From contig CAVWRA010000012.1 of the NCBI GenBank assembly GCA_963757265.1, positions 558,001 to 622,000 of the forward strand: a stretch of 64,000 nt of DNA. Direction: 5' to 3'. The notes beneath the pieces were generated by a model. The model made no database searches, was not told the DNA's origin, and saw nothing but the letters and a program-made list of their open reading frames with translations. This DNA is from CAIVVT01 sp963757265 (GTDB taxonomy: Bacteria > Acidobacteriota > Terriglobia > Bryobacterales > Bryobacteraceae). This document shows, piece after piece, positions 51,136 through 60,727 of the stretch. Numbering within the stretch: the stretch's first letter is position 1; each line of letters opens with the position of its first letter. Made by a program: the position numbers and the translations under genes.

Positions 51136-51669
51136 GCCGCGGCCAGACGCTCGATTTTCAGATCGCATTACACCAGCGGACAGGGGAAACTGGCCCGCAC
51201 CATACGCACCCCGGCAAGTCCGGCTCAGCGTAATTGGCCCGCCCGCCACCTCCCACGCAAGTTCGGAATGAACTTCGTCGTTCGGCTTGTCGAGCAGGCG
51301 GATGCAGCGTTGCACCCGCATGGCCATTCGGTTAGTGACTTAGGCTCGCTCACTTCAAACTATTGTCGAACCGCACTTTGTAAAGAGCGGTTTGGCTCTA
51401 TAGTTTCCGGTTGCGGCGCTCTCCGACGTCACGCGGCAAGCAAGACCTGCACTTTACGCAACAGGACCTGCACCCGCCACAGGCGGCTTTCACTCTCACG
51501 TCGTCGCCCACGACTCTGCGTGCTGTCGTACTTTCCTCCCAACAACCTGAGCCTTAACGTGCGCCGAACCTGGTTAGCCGCCGCAGGCGACACCAACCTT
51601 AGATGGTGCCCGCCGTGCACTAGCTAAGTGGTCGCAGCCGGTGCGTGCGATAGAAAGTAGCACAGACTG
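51136..51669. other. Intergenic region without a supported gene
   Basis: About 530 bases. A weak hairpin AACCGC/GCGGTT occurs near 51368-51391. The open frames have no recognisable domain. No tRNA-like fold was found by eye. The promoter of the SYLF gene should lie near the right end. Confidence 0.35.
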
Positions 51670-52359
51670 ATGAAACTAGTCATTGTGGCCGCATTGGCCT
51701 TCTCAACTTCACTCTTGGCGGTCGATCCCGGGCCCGATAAGCGCATGGGCGAGGCTGCGACTGTCTTCTCCGAGGTCATGGCGACGCCCGACAAGGGGAT
51801 TCCGCAGGATCTGCTCGAGCGCGCGCATTGCATCGTCATCGTGCCCGGTCTCAAGACCGCGGCATTCATCGTCGGAGGCAAGTACGGCAAGGGTTATCTG
51901 ACCTGCCGCAACGCCAACGGCACGGGCTGGTCGGCGCCCGGCGCCATCCGCATCGAAGGTGGCAGCTTCGGCTTCCAGATCGGTGGCGAGGAAACCGACT
52001 TGATCATGCTCGTCATGAACGCCGGTGGGCAGGAGAAGCTCCTCTCCAGTAAGTTCACCTTGGGCGGAGAAGCCTCCGTCGCCGCAGGCCCCGTAGGCCG
52101 CACCACGACCGCGCAGACCGATGCGCAAATGCATGCCGAGATCCTCTCCTGGTCGCGCTCGCAGGGCCTTTTTGCCGGCGTCGCTCTGGAAGGCGCAACC
52201 CTGCGCGAGGACCTCGACGACAACGCTGCACTCTATGGCAGCAAGCTGGACAATCGCGACATCGTGACCCATGGGCGCGCTGCCCCCCAGTCTGCCGATC
52301 GCCTGATACTGCTCCTCAATGAACACTCGGCGCATCTTCGCGCCAGTATCGATAACTAG
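51670..52359 (+). CDS. SYLF-domain lipid-binding protein (Ysc84-like), copy 1
   Basis: Exported protein of 229 residues: signal peptide (LVIVAALAFSTSLLAVDP), then a SYLF/DUF500 domain with GIPQDLLERAHCIVIVPGLK, GGKYGKGYLTCRN, GGSFGFQIGGEETDLIMLVM, FTLGGEASVAAGPVGR and SRSQGLFAGVALEGATL. In eukaryotes SYLF binds phosphoinositides; bacterial members are thought to bind lipids in the periplasm. A paralogue with the same layout is encoded at 58185. The OmpA-family gene follows 30 bases downstream, indicating an operon linked to envelope maintenance. Confidence 0.92.
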   Translation: MKLVIVAALAFSTSLLAVDPGPDKRMGEAATVFSEVMATPDKGIPQDLLERAHCIVIVPGLKTAAFIVGGKYGKGYLTCRNANGTGWSAPGAIRIEGGSFGFQIGGEETDLIMLVMNAGGQEKLLSSKFTLGGEASVAAGPVGRTTTAQTDAQMHAEILSWSRSQGLFAGVALEGATLREDLDDNAALYGSKLDNRDIVTHGRAAPQSADRLILLLNEHSAHLRASIDN

Positions 52360-52389
52360 TCCGCGCGAAAGAAAGGAATAGGTTACTCA

Positions 52390-54099
52390 ATGAAACTACT
52401 CTGCGCATTCCTGGCGCTCTGTGGGCTTGCGGCAGCGGACCCGCCACAGGCTCTCGATCAGCCTCAGTCGCCGTCCGCAACTGCCGGCCAGATGAGCGCG
52501 GGCACAACGCCCATCTACCGCATCACCGTGGTCGCCCGCACCACGAAAGCGATCAACTACAACCACCGCAGCGGCGCCACCGAGATCGGTTTTCGCGGCA
52601 CCGCACTGATGCCCGAAGCCCGCGGCCAGGCCAAAGTCGAGAGCAAACAGGGCGTCATTAAGATCGACGCCCGCATGGAGAAGCTTGATCCCGCCACCAG
52701 ATTCGGTCCCGAGTACCTGACCTATGTGATGTGGGCCATCACGCCCGAGGGCCGCGCCACCAATGTCGGCGAGGTGCTCTTGAACGGTGATAGGACGAAG
52801 CTCGATGCAACCACCGAACTGCAGTCGTTCGGCCTGATCGTAACCGCCGAACCCTATTTCGCGGTAACTCAACCCAGTGACGTCGTCGTCATGGAGAACT
52901 TCGTCCGGGACGATACTGTCGGCACCATTGAACAGGTTGACGCAAAGTACGAACTCCTACAGCGCGGCCAGTACACCCTCAACGTGAACCCGGACGAGCT
53001 GAAGCCGCTGCGCCGCGACTCGAAGACCCCGTTGGAACTGGATGAGGCTCGCAATGCCGTCCAGATCGCACGCTGGACCGGCGCTGCCACGTATGCCCCC
53101 GAGACCTATCAGAAGGCCGTCTTGGATCTCGAAAACGCCGAAGGCTATCTGCAGGGCAAAGCCGGCAACAAGCCCATCGGCACGGTCGCGCGCGAAGCCG
53201 TCCAGATGGCCGAGGACGCCCGCATCATCACCGTAAAGAAGATCGAGGCAGAGCGCCTGGCCAGCGAGCGGCAGGCCGGCGCGGATCGTGAGGCGCGTTC
53301 GGAGAACGAGCGTGTCGCCGCGCAGTCCGAAGCCGATCGCGTCCAGCGGGAAGCCGACGCAGCGGCCTTGCAGGCACGCACCGAAGCGGCGCGCCTGACA
53401 GCGGAAAAGGACGCCCAGCAGGCGGCGTCGCTCGCGGATGCCGATCGCCTGAAGCTCGAACATGAGGCCCAGGCCCTGGCCGCCAGGACTGAGGCCGACC
53501 GCCTCAAGGCCGATAACGACGCGCGTAGCGCCGCCGCAGCCGCCGAGGCCAGCCGCCTCAAGGCGGACAATGACGCACAACGCGCCGCCAGCCTCGCCGA
53601 TCTCGACCGCGCCGCCAAGGACAAGGCGCAGGCTGAATTGGAGAAGACCCAACTCCGCGCCCAGCTCCTGGCGCAGTTCAATGCCATCCTTCAAACGCGC
53701 GATACGGCCCGCGGCCTGATCGTGAACATGTCGGACGTGCTCTTCGACACCGGCAAATTCTCATTGCGCCCGCTGGCGCGCGAGAAGCTCGCCAAGGTAG
53801 CCGGCATCGTCTCCGGCCATCCCAGTCTGACGCTCGCGGTAGAAGGCTACACCGACAGCGTCGGCGGCGATGACTACAATCAACTGCTGTCCGAACATCG
53901 CGGCGAAGCGGTGCGCGACTTCTTGACGCAACAAGGCATGGCGGCGGCATCGGTCACCTCCAAGGGCTTCGGCAAAACCCAGCCCGTCGCGAGCAACGAC
54001 ACCGCGGCCGGGCGCCAGCTCAACCGGCGTGTCGAACTCGTCATCTCCGGCGATGTCATCGGCACCGGAACCGGCGTACCGATCGCCTCGATCCAATAA
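52390..54099 (+). CDS. OmpA-family protein with DUF4398 and long coiled coil
   Basis: Exported protein of 569 residues. Signal peptide MKLLCAFLALCGLAAA; a beta-rich N-terminal domain (YRITVVARTTKAINYNHRSG) to about 210; a DUF4398-like helical part (ARNAVQIARWTGAATYAPET); a long Ala/Arg/Glu coiled coil to about 430 with repeated ADRLK and EADRVQREADAAALQARTEA-type heptads; and an OmpA C-terminal domain (VNMSDVLFDTGKFSLRP; VEGYTDSVGGDDYNQLLSEH; RRVELVISG) that binds peptidoglycan. It probably links an envelope layer to the cell wall. It follows the SYLF gene by 30 bases and is likely co-transcribed. Confidence 0.92.
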   Translation: MKLLCAFLALCGLAAADPPQALDQPQSPSATAGQMSAGTTPIYRITVVARTTKAINYNHRSGATEIGFRGTALMPEARGQAKVESKQGVIKIDARMEKLDPATRFGPEYLTYVMWAITPEGRATNVGEVLLNGDRTKLDATTELQSFGLIVTAEPYFAVTQPSDVVVMENFVRDDTVGTIEQVDAKYELLQRGQYTLNVNPDELKPLRRDSKTPLELDEARNAVQIARWTGAATYAPETYQKAVLDLENAEGYLQGKAGNKPIGTVAREAVQMAEDARIITVKKIEAERLASERQAGADREARSENERVAAQSEADRVQREADAAALQARTEAARLTAEKDAQQAASLADADRLKLEHEAQALAARTEADRLKADNDARSAAAAAEASRLKADNDAQRAASLADLDRAAKDKAQAELEKTQLRAQLLAQFNAILQTRDTARGLIVNMSDVLFDTGKFSLRPLAREKLAKVAGIVSGHPSLTLAVEGYTDSVGGDDYNQLLSEHRGEAVRDFLTQQGMAAASVTSKGFGKTQPVASNDTAAGRQLNRRVELVISGDVIGTGTGVPIASIQ

Positions 54100-54244
54100 C
54101 CGAAGTAAGAGGTGCGCTTAGGGGTGTGCTGCCTTCGGCGGCGCGCCCTCAAGCGCCCTCACTGTGTGAATTCAGATCGTCCGGCCATCGAACGGCCTTA
54201 CAACTTGGCGCCTGGGAACCCGATTGTAAGAAAAGAAGGAATGC

Positions 54245-54784
54245 ATGTCTGATAAGAACTCGGTTGTGGCGGTCTTTGAGACCCACACGCAGGCCGAAGA
54301 GGCGTTGAAGGAACTCCAGCGGACTGGCTAAGACATGAAGCGTCTCTCCATCCTTGGTAAGGACTATCACACCGAGGAAAACGTCGTCGGCTACTACAAC
54401 GCCGGAGACCGCATGATGCGCTGGGGCAAGACCGGCGCATTCTGGGGCGGCTTCTGGGGCCTGCTCTTCGGCTCGGCCTTCTTCGCCATCCCCGGCATCG
54501 GGCCGGTGCTCGTGGCCGGACCGCTGGTGGCCTGGATCATCGGCGCGCTCGAGGGCGCTGTCCTCGTTGGCGGACTCAGCGCCGTGGGCGCGGGCCTCTA
54601 CTCGATCGGCATCCCCAGGGACAGCGTCGTCGAATACGAGTCGGCCCTCAAGTCCGACAAGTTCCTGCTCCTCGCGCACGGCACACCGGAAGAGGTGGAA
54701 AAGGCCCGCCGCGTCATGCACGCGTCGCACCCGTTCTCGGTCGCCGTCCATCCCGTCGAGCAACAGGCAGCGGCGGCCGCTTAG
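54245..54784 (+). pseudogene. General stress protein-like gene broken by in-frame TAA
   Basis: From the ATG at 54245 (AAGGA six bases before) the frame reads MSDKNSVVAVFETHTQAEEA, LKELQRTG, then TAA at 54329-54331, then DMKRLSILGKDYHTEENVVG to the TAG at 54784. Homologues (DUF1269/GsiB-like membrane-spanning stress proteins) have GYDMKKLSI here, so TAA replaces a tyrosine codon by one base change. Residues after the stop hold a hydrophobic glycine-rich segment (GAFWGGFWGLLFGSAFFAI; VLVAGPLVAWIIGALEG). An ATG three bases after the stop (54335) could allow restart. It may be a pseudogene, a sequence error or a two-piece gene. Confidence 0.72.
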
Positions 54785-54957
54785 CCCGGATGTTTCACTT
54801 GCGATCGCAGCGAGGCGCGACGAGAGGGTCCCAACATCAAGCAATGCCACGAGGCGCGCGCACTGAGCCGCCCGCAGGCGTACCGGATGGTACGTCGAGG
54901 ACGGGGGGGGCCCCTGGGCCCAGTGCAACGCAGTATATGTGGCCTATCGCGCGCCGC
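54783..54957. repeat. Second, diverged copy of the 11.6-kb repeat element
   Basis: Begins AGCCCGGATGTTTCAC like the element at 11615 and matches along its length to CCTATCGCGCGCCGC, but has no right-hand inverted repeat. The internal hairpin reads GTACC-GGAT-GGTAC against GTACT-TGGC-AGTAC in the other copy. It carries an insertion with eight G and four C (54903-54914). Its left end overlaps the TAG of the preceding gene. Confidence 0.68.
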
Positions 54958-55097
54958 TTGAGACGGCAGCGCCGTGCGGCCGGGAGGCATCTCCGTCCCC
55001 CTCCTCGCCTCGCCGCCCGGAGACGGATCGATATTACAAAAGGAGCCTCTCCGCTGCACCGGGAATCGTGGATCGGTACGCTTGAATCGGGGGACGA

Positions 55098-56400
55098 GTG
55101 AACCACACTTCGCCGGGCGAGAAGGCTGTCAGACGCGCGTTCGTGCTGCAGGGCCGTTTCCGTAGGTTTTTCTCAAACCTCGGCCCGGGTCTGATTACCG
55201 GCGCCGCCGACGATGACCCCTCCGGCATCTCGACCTACTCGATCACCGGCGCGACTTTCGGCTACGCGCCCCTTTGGACCGCGCTCTTCTCTTTCCCACT
55301 GATGGCTGCCGTGCAGATCATGTGCGCCCGCCTGGGGCTGGTCACCGGCCTCGGCCTTGCCGGCGTCATTCGCCTCCACTATGCGCGCTGGATTCTATGG
55401 AGCGCTTGCGCTCTGCTGGTCATTGCCAATATCGTCAACATCGCCGCCGACCTCGGCGGCATGGCCGACGTCACCGCGCTGCTCACCGGCGTCCGCTCCC
55501 TCTATTGGACCCCCGTCTACGCGCTGCTCCTCGTCGGCCTGCTCTTCTGGACCAGCTACCGTCTCATCGCCCGCATCTTCAAATGGCTCACCCTCGCCCT
55601 GTTCGCCTACATCGCCGCTGCCTTCTTTGCTCACCCCGACTGGCGCGCCGTCCTGGGAGCAACCCTGATTCCGCGGGTCCAGTGGACGGGCTACTTATTG
55701 GGCCACGCTCGTCGGCATCCTCGGCACCACCATCTCTCCCTACCTCTTCTTCTGGCAGGCCGCGCAGGAGGTTGAAGAAGACATTGCGCAGGGAAAGTCG
55801 ACCGTCGCACTGCGCGAGGGCGCATCCCTCCGCGAACTGCGCCGCTCTCGCAACGACGTCCTGACCGGCATGTTCTTCTCGAACCTGGTGATGTACTTCA
55901 TCATCCTCACGGCGGCCGCCACGCTCCACGCCCATGGCAAGACCTCCATCGCCAGTGCCCGCGACGCCGCCGAAGCTCTGCGCCCGCTCGCCGGTCGCGG
56001 CGCCTACTGGCTCTTCAGCCTGGGCCTGCTCGGCGCCGGCATGCTCGGCGTTCCCGTGCTCGCCGGATCCTGCGCCTACGCCATCGCCGAAGCCTCCAAT
56101 TGGGTCGGCTCGCTCGATGTCCACCCGCCCCTCGCGCACGGCTTCTATGCCGTCATCGGCGTCGCCATGGCCCTCGGCCTCGGTCTGGATTACGCCGGGT
56201 TCAATGCAGTCAAAATGCTCTTCTGGTCGGCCGTGCTCAATGGCGCGCTCGCCCCGCCTCTGCTCGTCCTTGTCGTCCTGCTCACCAGTCGCGCCGATGT
56301 CATGGGCGAACACCGCAACGGTCCGCTGCTGCGCTCTCTGGGCTGGGTCTGCGCCGCTGTGATGTTCTTGGCCACCGTCATCATGTTCGCCACTGCCTGA
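55098..56400 (+). pseudogene. NRAMP-family divalent metal transporter, frameshifted
   Basis: Together two frames encode one NRAMP protein of about 430 residues: NLGPGLITGAADDDPSGIST (helix 1 with the D-P-x-[NG] metal site), IANIVNIAADLGGMADVTAL, then after the shift GILGTTISPYLFFWQAAQEV and VLAGSCAYAIAEASNW. The first frame ends at 55775 in garbage; the second is good from about 55700. Removing one G from the GGG at 55700-55702 restores LLATLVGILG. NRAMP proteins import Mn2+ or Fe2+ with protons; the group with D-D-D-P-S-G may prefer Mg2+ or other ions. GTG start after GGGGGA. Real frameshift or sequencing error cannot be told apart. Confidence 0.82.
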
Positions 56401-56582
56401 ACGGCTGGACGAGCCCGGCCCCTCACGCCGCCTCGGCGCTCCGGTGTGTTGGGCCTCCGCGCAGACCCAACCCAACCGCAAGGAAGTTCACCAACTCGTG
56501 ATTCACCTCATTATGTAATCCACTCTCAGCCACTCTTCGCTCGCGACGCAGTAGCGCCAGCCTGGGCATAACGGAACTTCGA

Positions 56583-57617
56583 TTACCGGCGCCCGCCGCC
56601 GCCGCCGCGAGCTCCTCCGCCGCCAGTTGACTGTCTCTGCTGCATCTGCTGCATCTGTTGCGTGTGCGCTTGATGCATGTTCTGCGTCTGTTGCTGGTGC
56701 TTCTGCTCCACTTGCTGCGTTCTTTCTGGAGTAGCCTTTTGTCTTGCCAGCTGCTGATGTTCCTTCTCCTGGCTCTGCTGGAGCTTCTGCCGTTCCTGAT
56801 TCTGTGTCGCTACCAGTTTGTCCTGCTGCTTCTGGTATCTTTGGTCCTGCCTTGCGTTCCCCGTCTTAGCAACAGCGGGACGCTCGACAGGCGGCAGTTC
56901 CTTAGGATGGGACGCCAGGTTGGCGCGGGGAGTCGCAGTGACTGGCGGCGCGCCGTGGTTCGTCGAAAACTTTTGCTGGGGGTTATTGCGGGCCGAGTAG
57001 GCGTGTTGAGTCTGAGCGGAGACAGGCCCGGCATGTCTGCCACGAGCAGCCGCCTCTTCTTCAGAACTGGCGCGCGCGTTGATCCCGCCGTTGCCGCCGT
57101 TGAAGCTGACGCGGTTACCACTCTCGTTCACCCTGCTGTTGTAAACGTTGTGGAAGTTGTTGGTGTCCACCCGATTCACTGCGGTGTTGTAGAAAAAATG
57201 CCCGTTTTCCCAGCGGCCGCCTTCATAGCCATGACCGAAGTATCCAAAGCCATAGTTGATCCCGCCGTAGAAACCTACTGACAGGCCCCAGTAGCCTTGA
57301 TTGAAAAAGAATCCGCTGCCGCCCCAGCCCCAATAGCCGGGAGTCCAGAGGTACCCGACTTCGGGAGGCATCACCCATGTGCCCGGTACCCAGTAATACT
57401 CACTGCCATCCCAGGCCCAATACCCTGGCGTCCAGATATAGCCGTCGCCGGGGCACATAGGCTGCTCGTAGACGGGCAGCTCAGGGGGAGCGACTGAAAC
57501 GGATACGCCGACTTGCGCGAAAGACGCCGTCGCCAGGCACAGCGCTCCTACTGCCAACAACAGTGTACGAACGAAGCGGCCACCGAGAGCCGCTGGAGCA
57601 ACGTTATAGAGTCTCAT
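56583..57617 (-). CDS. YXWGXW repeat exported protein with Gln-rich tail
   Basis: Exported protein of 344 residues. Signal peptide (LLLAVGALCLATASFAQ). The N-terminal half has YXWGXW-type repeats: GYIWTPGYWAWDGSEYYWVP, GYLWTPGYWGWGGSGFFFN and YGGINYGFGYFGHGYEGGRW. The C-terminal half is polar and helical with many Gln and Lys (QDQRYQKQQDKLVATQNQER; MHQAHTQQMQQMQQRQ) and ends in a glycine/arginine stretch (GGGGARGGGGGRR). The repeats suggest an envelope or extracellular structural role, the tail a disordered or coiled linker. Widespread in Acidobacteriota and Proteobacteria; function unknown. Confidence 0.88.
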   Translation of the reverse strand: MRLYNVAPAALGGRFVRTLLLAVGALCLATASFAQVGVSVSVAPPELPVYEQPMCPGDGYIWTPGYWAWDGSEYYWVPGTWVMPPEVGYLWTPGYWGWGGSGFFFNQGYWGLSVGFYGGINYGFGYFGHGYEGGRWENGHFFYNTAVNRVDTNNFHNVYNSRVNESGNRVSFNGGNGGINARASSEEEAAARGRHAGPVSAQTQHAYSARNNPQQKFSTNHGAPPVTATPRANLASHPKELPPVERPAVAKTGNARQDQRYQKQQDKLVATQNQERQKLQQSQEKEHQQLARQKATPERTQQVEQKHQQQTQNMHQAHTQQMQQMQQRQSTGGGGARGGGGGRR

Positions 57618-58184
57618 TTTCTCCTTCTATTCTGAGGCGTTGGCCGAACGGAAAGCCGTCTCGGCGCCATTTCCATGTGAGCGATAATGTGCGTCTTCCT
57701 CCGCCGGGCAAAGCCAACAACAACGCGGCGTTTACCATCGGCGAGAGGCTTTTCACGGCACTGCCTCCAGTCCTTCACTTGCAAGACTCAGGCCAAAACG
57801 GAAATGTGGGTCGATATGGCGTTTCGTGCGGGCTTGGCGCGTCATCCAACCCCGCGCCGGTTGCGATTTCCTCGCAATGCAGGCCTCATCACTATCACCT
57901 ATACGGCAAAAATTGCACACCCAGTGGTAGATTCTGCAGCCCATTTGGGCTGGCAAGCCGCTTGGGCACGGCGCTCTCCAATCGCGGCATGATTCCCTCT
58001 TTTTCCGTGCGCCGCCGCCGCGAGGGCTGAAAACCCTCATAAGATGAACGACCTGCTGGATTGAAGACGCCGGGACGTGAGCTTTGACCTTGCGACTGAG
58101 CCGGGAAGAGAGGTCCATACGATTTGACTGCCAGCAGATTGGAAGCCGCCGTGCAGTAGATAAAAGCCGCAAAGGAGTATGTGG
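57618..58184. other. Divergent intergenic region, no gene seen
   Basis: About 570 bases between the divergent YXWGXW and SYLF genes. Several short frames without support. Both promoters should lie here; none was assigned. Confidence 0.35.
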
Positions 58185-58880
58185 ATGCGTAAATCAATCG
58201 TAACCATGTTGGCGATTACCGGTTTCATGAGTGCCGCCGCTTTCGCGGCGGATAGAGAAGCCAAAGTCGACGACAGGCTGGACGCTTCGGCCGAAACGCT
58301 GACCGATTTGATGAGGGCTTCCGATCATGGGATCCCCCAGGATCTGCTGAATAAGGCGCGCTGCATCATTGTCGTGCCGGGCATGAAAAAGGCCGGATTC
58401 ATCTTCGGCGCGAAGTATGGCCGCGGATTCGCGGTATGCCGCAAACACGGTGGCGTGGGCTGGACCGCCCCGGCCGGGATGCGGGTTGAAGGTGGAAGTG
58501 TCGGGTTTCAGATCGGCGGTTCGGACACCGATGTTGTGTTGCTGGTGATGAACGAGGGCGGAATGAGGCGGCTCGACTCCGATAAATTCACGCTCGGCGG
58601 CGAGGCAACCGTGGCGGCGGGCCCGGTGGGCCGGGACGCGGCCGCGGAAACGGACGCCATGATGAAAGCGGAGATGCTGTCGTATTCCCGCTCGCAAGGG
58701 CTGTTCGCAGGCATCTCGCTGGAGGGCGCGACGCTTCGTCCGGATGGGGACACCAACAAAGAACTCTACGGTCGCGACACAACGAATCGTGAGATTCTGC
58801 ACGGCAATTTCAGGACTCCGGCGGCCGCCCGAAGGTTCGAAAGGGCGCTGAATCGCGAATCGCCCGAACGCAAGCGATAG
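58185..58880 (+). CDS. SYLF-domain lipid-binding protein (Ysc84-like), copy 2
   Basis: Exported protein of 231 residues: signal peptide (VTMLAITGFMSAAAFA), then the SYLF domain with GIPQDLLNKARCIIVVPGMK, GAKYGRGFAVCRKHGG, GGSVGFQIGGSDTDVVLLVM, FTLGGEATVAAGPVGRDAAA and SRSQGLFAGISLEGATL. It is clearly paralogous to the protein at 51670 but sits alone and has a different, basic C-terminus (RRFERALNRESPERKR). AAAGGAG lies six bases before the ATG at 58185, so the ATG at 58179 is not used. A strong hairpin follows the stop. Confidence 0.92.
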   Translation: MRKSIVTMLAITGFMSAAAFAADREAKVDDRLDASAETLTDLMRASDHGIPQDLLNKARCIIVVPGMKKAGFIFGAKYGRGFAVCRKHGGVGWTAPAGMRVEGGSVGFQIGGSDTDVVLLVMNEGGMRRLDSDKFTLGGEATVAAGPVGRDAAAETDAMMKAEMLSYSRSQGLFAGISLEGATLRPDGDTNKELYGRDTTNREILHGNFRTPAAARRFERALNRESPERKR

Positions 58881-58914
58881 TCGCGATTTCGGTGTAGGCG
58901 CGAGTTTTCCTGTT

Positions 58915-58946
58915 CCTGCCCGGCGGCCGGACCGGCCCCGGGCAGG
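58915..58946 (+). terminator. Strong GC hairpin after the SYLF gene
   Basis: CCTGCCCGG (58915-58923) pairs with CCGGGCAGG (58938-58946); the inside pairs again as GGCCG/CGGCC. It lies 34 bases after the stop. No T-run, so intrinsic termination is likely weak, but the stem is very stable. Confidence 0.55.
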
Positions 58947-59341
58947 TGAGGTATCGGGGAACGGATACGCTGGTAGTTCGTCCGCACCCTCACTTTCGCG
59001 AAATGCGCGGAGTGATGCTGCTCGTGGTTCGTGATTCGCTCTAAATCGCCCGCGGCTGAAACGGGTTTCTCAACATCTCGGTGAATCACGAAACGATGCG
59101 GCGGCATGGCTTCTCTCCGCATGTCTATCGAAAGCTGTCCTTGAATCCGAAACGATCATCTGGGGCCGGGGTTGCGCCGGAGCGGGCGTGTCAGAGTCAA
59201 TGCCCTGCTTCTTGGTGGCGCGAGTCTCGCGGGTAGGATCACCTCTTTCGACGCCTCACGCCGCGCGCTGGACGCGGTTCGCCCTGTCGCCCGTCCGGTT
59301 CCCGGCATTGGCCCGGAACGTGCACTTCTAATTTCAGAACT
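58947..59341. other. Intergenic region without a supported gene
   Basis: About 395 bases before the efflux operon. No domain or RNA gene was recognised. The operon promoter should lie here. Confidence 0.35.
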
Positions 59342-60727
59342 ATGCAGCGCAAAACAATCATCCTCGCCGCCGCCGGCGCCTGCGTTCTCGTAGGGTTGGT
59401 GGCCTGGTACGTCGTCCACAGCCGCAATGCGGTCCAATACCGCACGGCCACCGTATCGCACGGTGACGTCAACGTGAACATCTCGGCCACCGGCAATCCC
59501 AACGCCGTCGTCACCGTGAACGTCGGCTCGCAGGTCTCCGGCATTATCCTGTCTCTGTCTGCCGACTTCAACACCAAGGTGACCAAAGGCGAGCTGATCG
59601 CGCGCATCGATCCCGCGCCCTTCCAGACCAAGGTCGATCAGGCCCAGGCCAACATCGACTCCGCGCTCGCCGCAGTCGCCAACAGCCAGGCCGGCGTCCA
59701 GCAGGCTCTGGCCGGCATCCAGGCCGCAAACTCCGCGCTCGCCGCGGCGCAGTCCAATGTCGTGAAAGCCGAGGCCATCACCTTGGACGCCAAGGTGAAG
59801 GTCGACCGTCGCGTCATTATGGTCAGTCAGGGCGCGGACGCCAAGGAGGACCTGGAAACCGCTCAGACCACCCACGCCTCCGCCATCGCCGACCACGACG
59901 CCCTGGTTGCGCAGCAGCACGCCGTCGAAGACGCCGTCAAGGTCGCCAAGGCCCAGTTGAAAGTGGCGAATGCCTTGCTGACCGCCAACCTCGCGCAGGT
60001 CAAACAGTTCGCCGCGGCCCGCCAGTCCGCCCAGATCGACCTCGACCATACCAGCATCAAAGCGCCCCTCGATGGTGTCGTCGTCTCCCGCAACGTCGAC
60101 GTCGGTCAGACCGTCGCCGCCAGCCTCGCCGCCCCGACGCTCTTCCTCATAGCCCAGGACCTGACCAAAATGCAGGTCGACACCAACGTCTCCGAAGCCG
60201 ATGTCGGACGCGTCCGCGTCGACCAACCCGCCGCCTTCACTGTCGATGCCTACCCCGGCCGCATCTTCACCGGTACTGTGACCTCCATCCGCAAGGCGCC
60301 CATCAACGTGCAGAATGTCATCACCTACGACGCCGTCGTCGGCATCTCCAACCTCGACTTGAGCCTGTTTCCCGGCATGACCGCGGATGTCAAGATCCTC
60401 GTCAACCATCGGCCCAATGTGCTGAAGGTCTCCAACGCCGCGCTGCGTTATCATCCCGCCTCCGATGCCGCTGCGCCCTCTGCCGCCAAGCCCGCGCCCC
60501 ATGGCGCCGCGCTCCAGAAAGCCGTCTGGATTCTCGACTCGGACAACAACCCGCAGCGCGTCCCCATCACCACCGGCGAAACCGACGGCGCCTTCACTGA
60601 GGTCACCACCGGCAACCTGAAGGACGGCGACCGCACCATCATCGCCGCCATCTCCTCGGGCTCCGCGTCTGCCTCGGGCGGCTCGCCCGGCGCGCAGTCC
60701 GGCAGCAAAAAAGGACCGGGCTTCTAA
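59342..60727 (+). CDS. MacA/HlyD-type periplasmic adaptor protein
   Basis: Membrane-fusion protein of 461 residues for tripartite efflux. An N-terminal anchor (TIILAAAGACVLVGLVAWYV) is followed by the lipoyl half (ISATGNPNAVVTVNVGSQVS), an unusually Ala-rich helical hairpin (about 95-230), the second lipoyl half (LDHTSIKAPLDGVVVSRNVD) and beta-barrel domains (VDTNVSEADVGRVRVDQPAA; AYPGRIFTGTVTSIRKAP). The C-terminal tail is Ser/Gly-rich. It links the MacB-type pump encoded next to the outer-membrane factor at the end of the window. The ribosome site is weak. The ATPase gene starts directly after the stop. Confidence 0.92.
   Translation: MQRKTIILAAAGACVLVGLVAWYVVHSRNAVQYRTATVSHGDVNVNISATGNPNAVVTVNVGSQVSGIILSLSADFNTKVTKGELIARIDPAPFQTKVDQAQANIDSALAAVANSQAGVQQALAGIQAANSALAAAQSNVVKAEAITLDAKVKVDRRVIMVSQGADAKEDLETAQTTHASAIADHDALVAQQHAVEDAVKVAKAQLKVANALLTANLAQVKQFAAARQSAQIDLDHTSIKAPLDGVVVSRNVDVGQTVAASLAAPTLFLIAQDLTKMQVDTNVSEADVGRVRVDQPAAFTVDAYPGRIFTGTVTSIRKAPINVQNVITYDAVVGISNLDLSLFPGMTADVKILVNHRPNVLKVSNAALRYHPASDAAAPSAAKPAPHGAALQKAVWILDSDNNPQRVPITTGETDGAFTEVTTGNLKDGDRTIIAAISSGSASASGGSPGAQSGSKKGPGF

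Noticed and set aside
54329..54331. In-frame stop in the stress-protein gene as a second Sec codon
   Set aside because: The codon is TAA, and homologues have tyrosine, not cysteine, here.
54958..55097. Manganese riboswitch before the NRAMP gene
   Set aside because: GC-rich hairpins exist, but the conserved loop sequences of the yybP-ykoY class were not found by eye.
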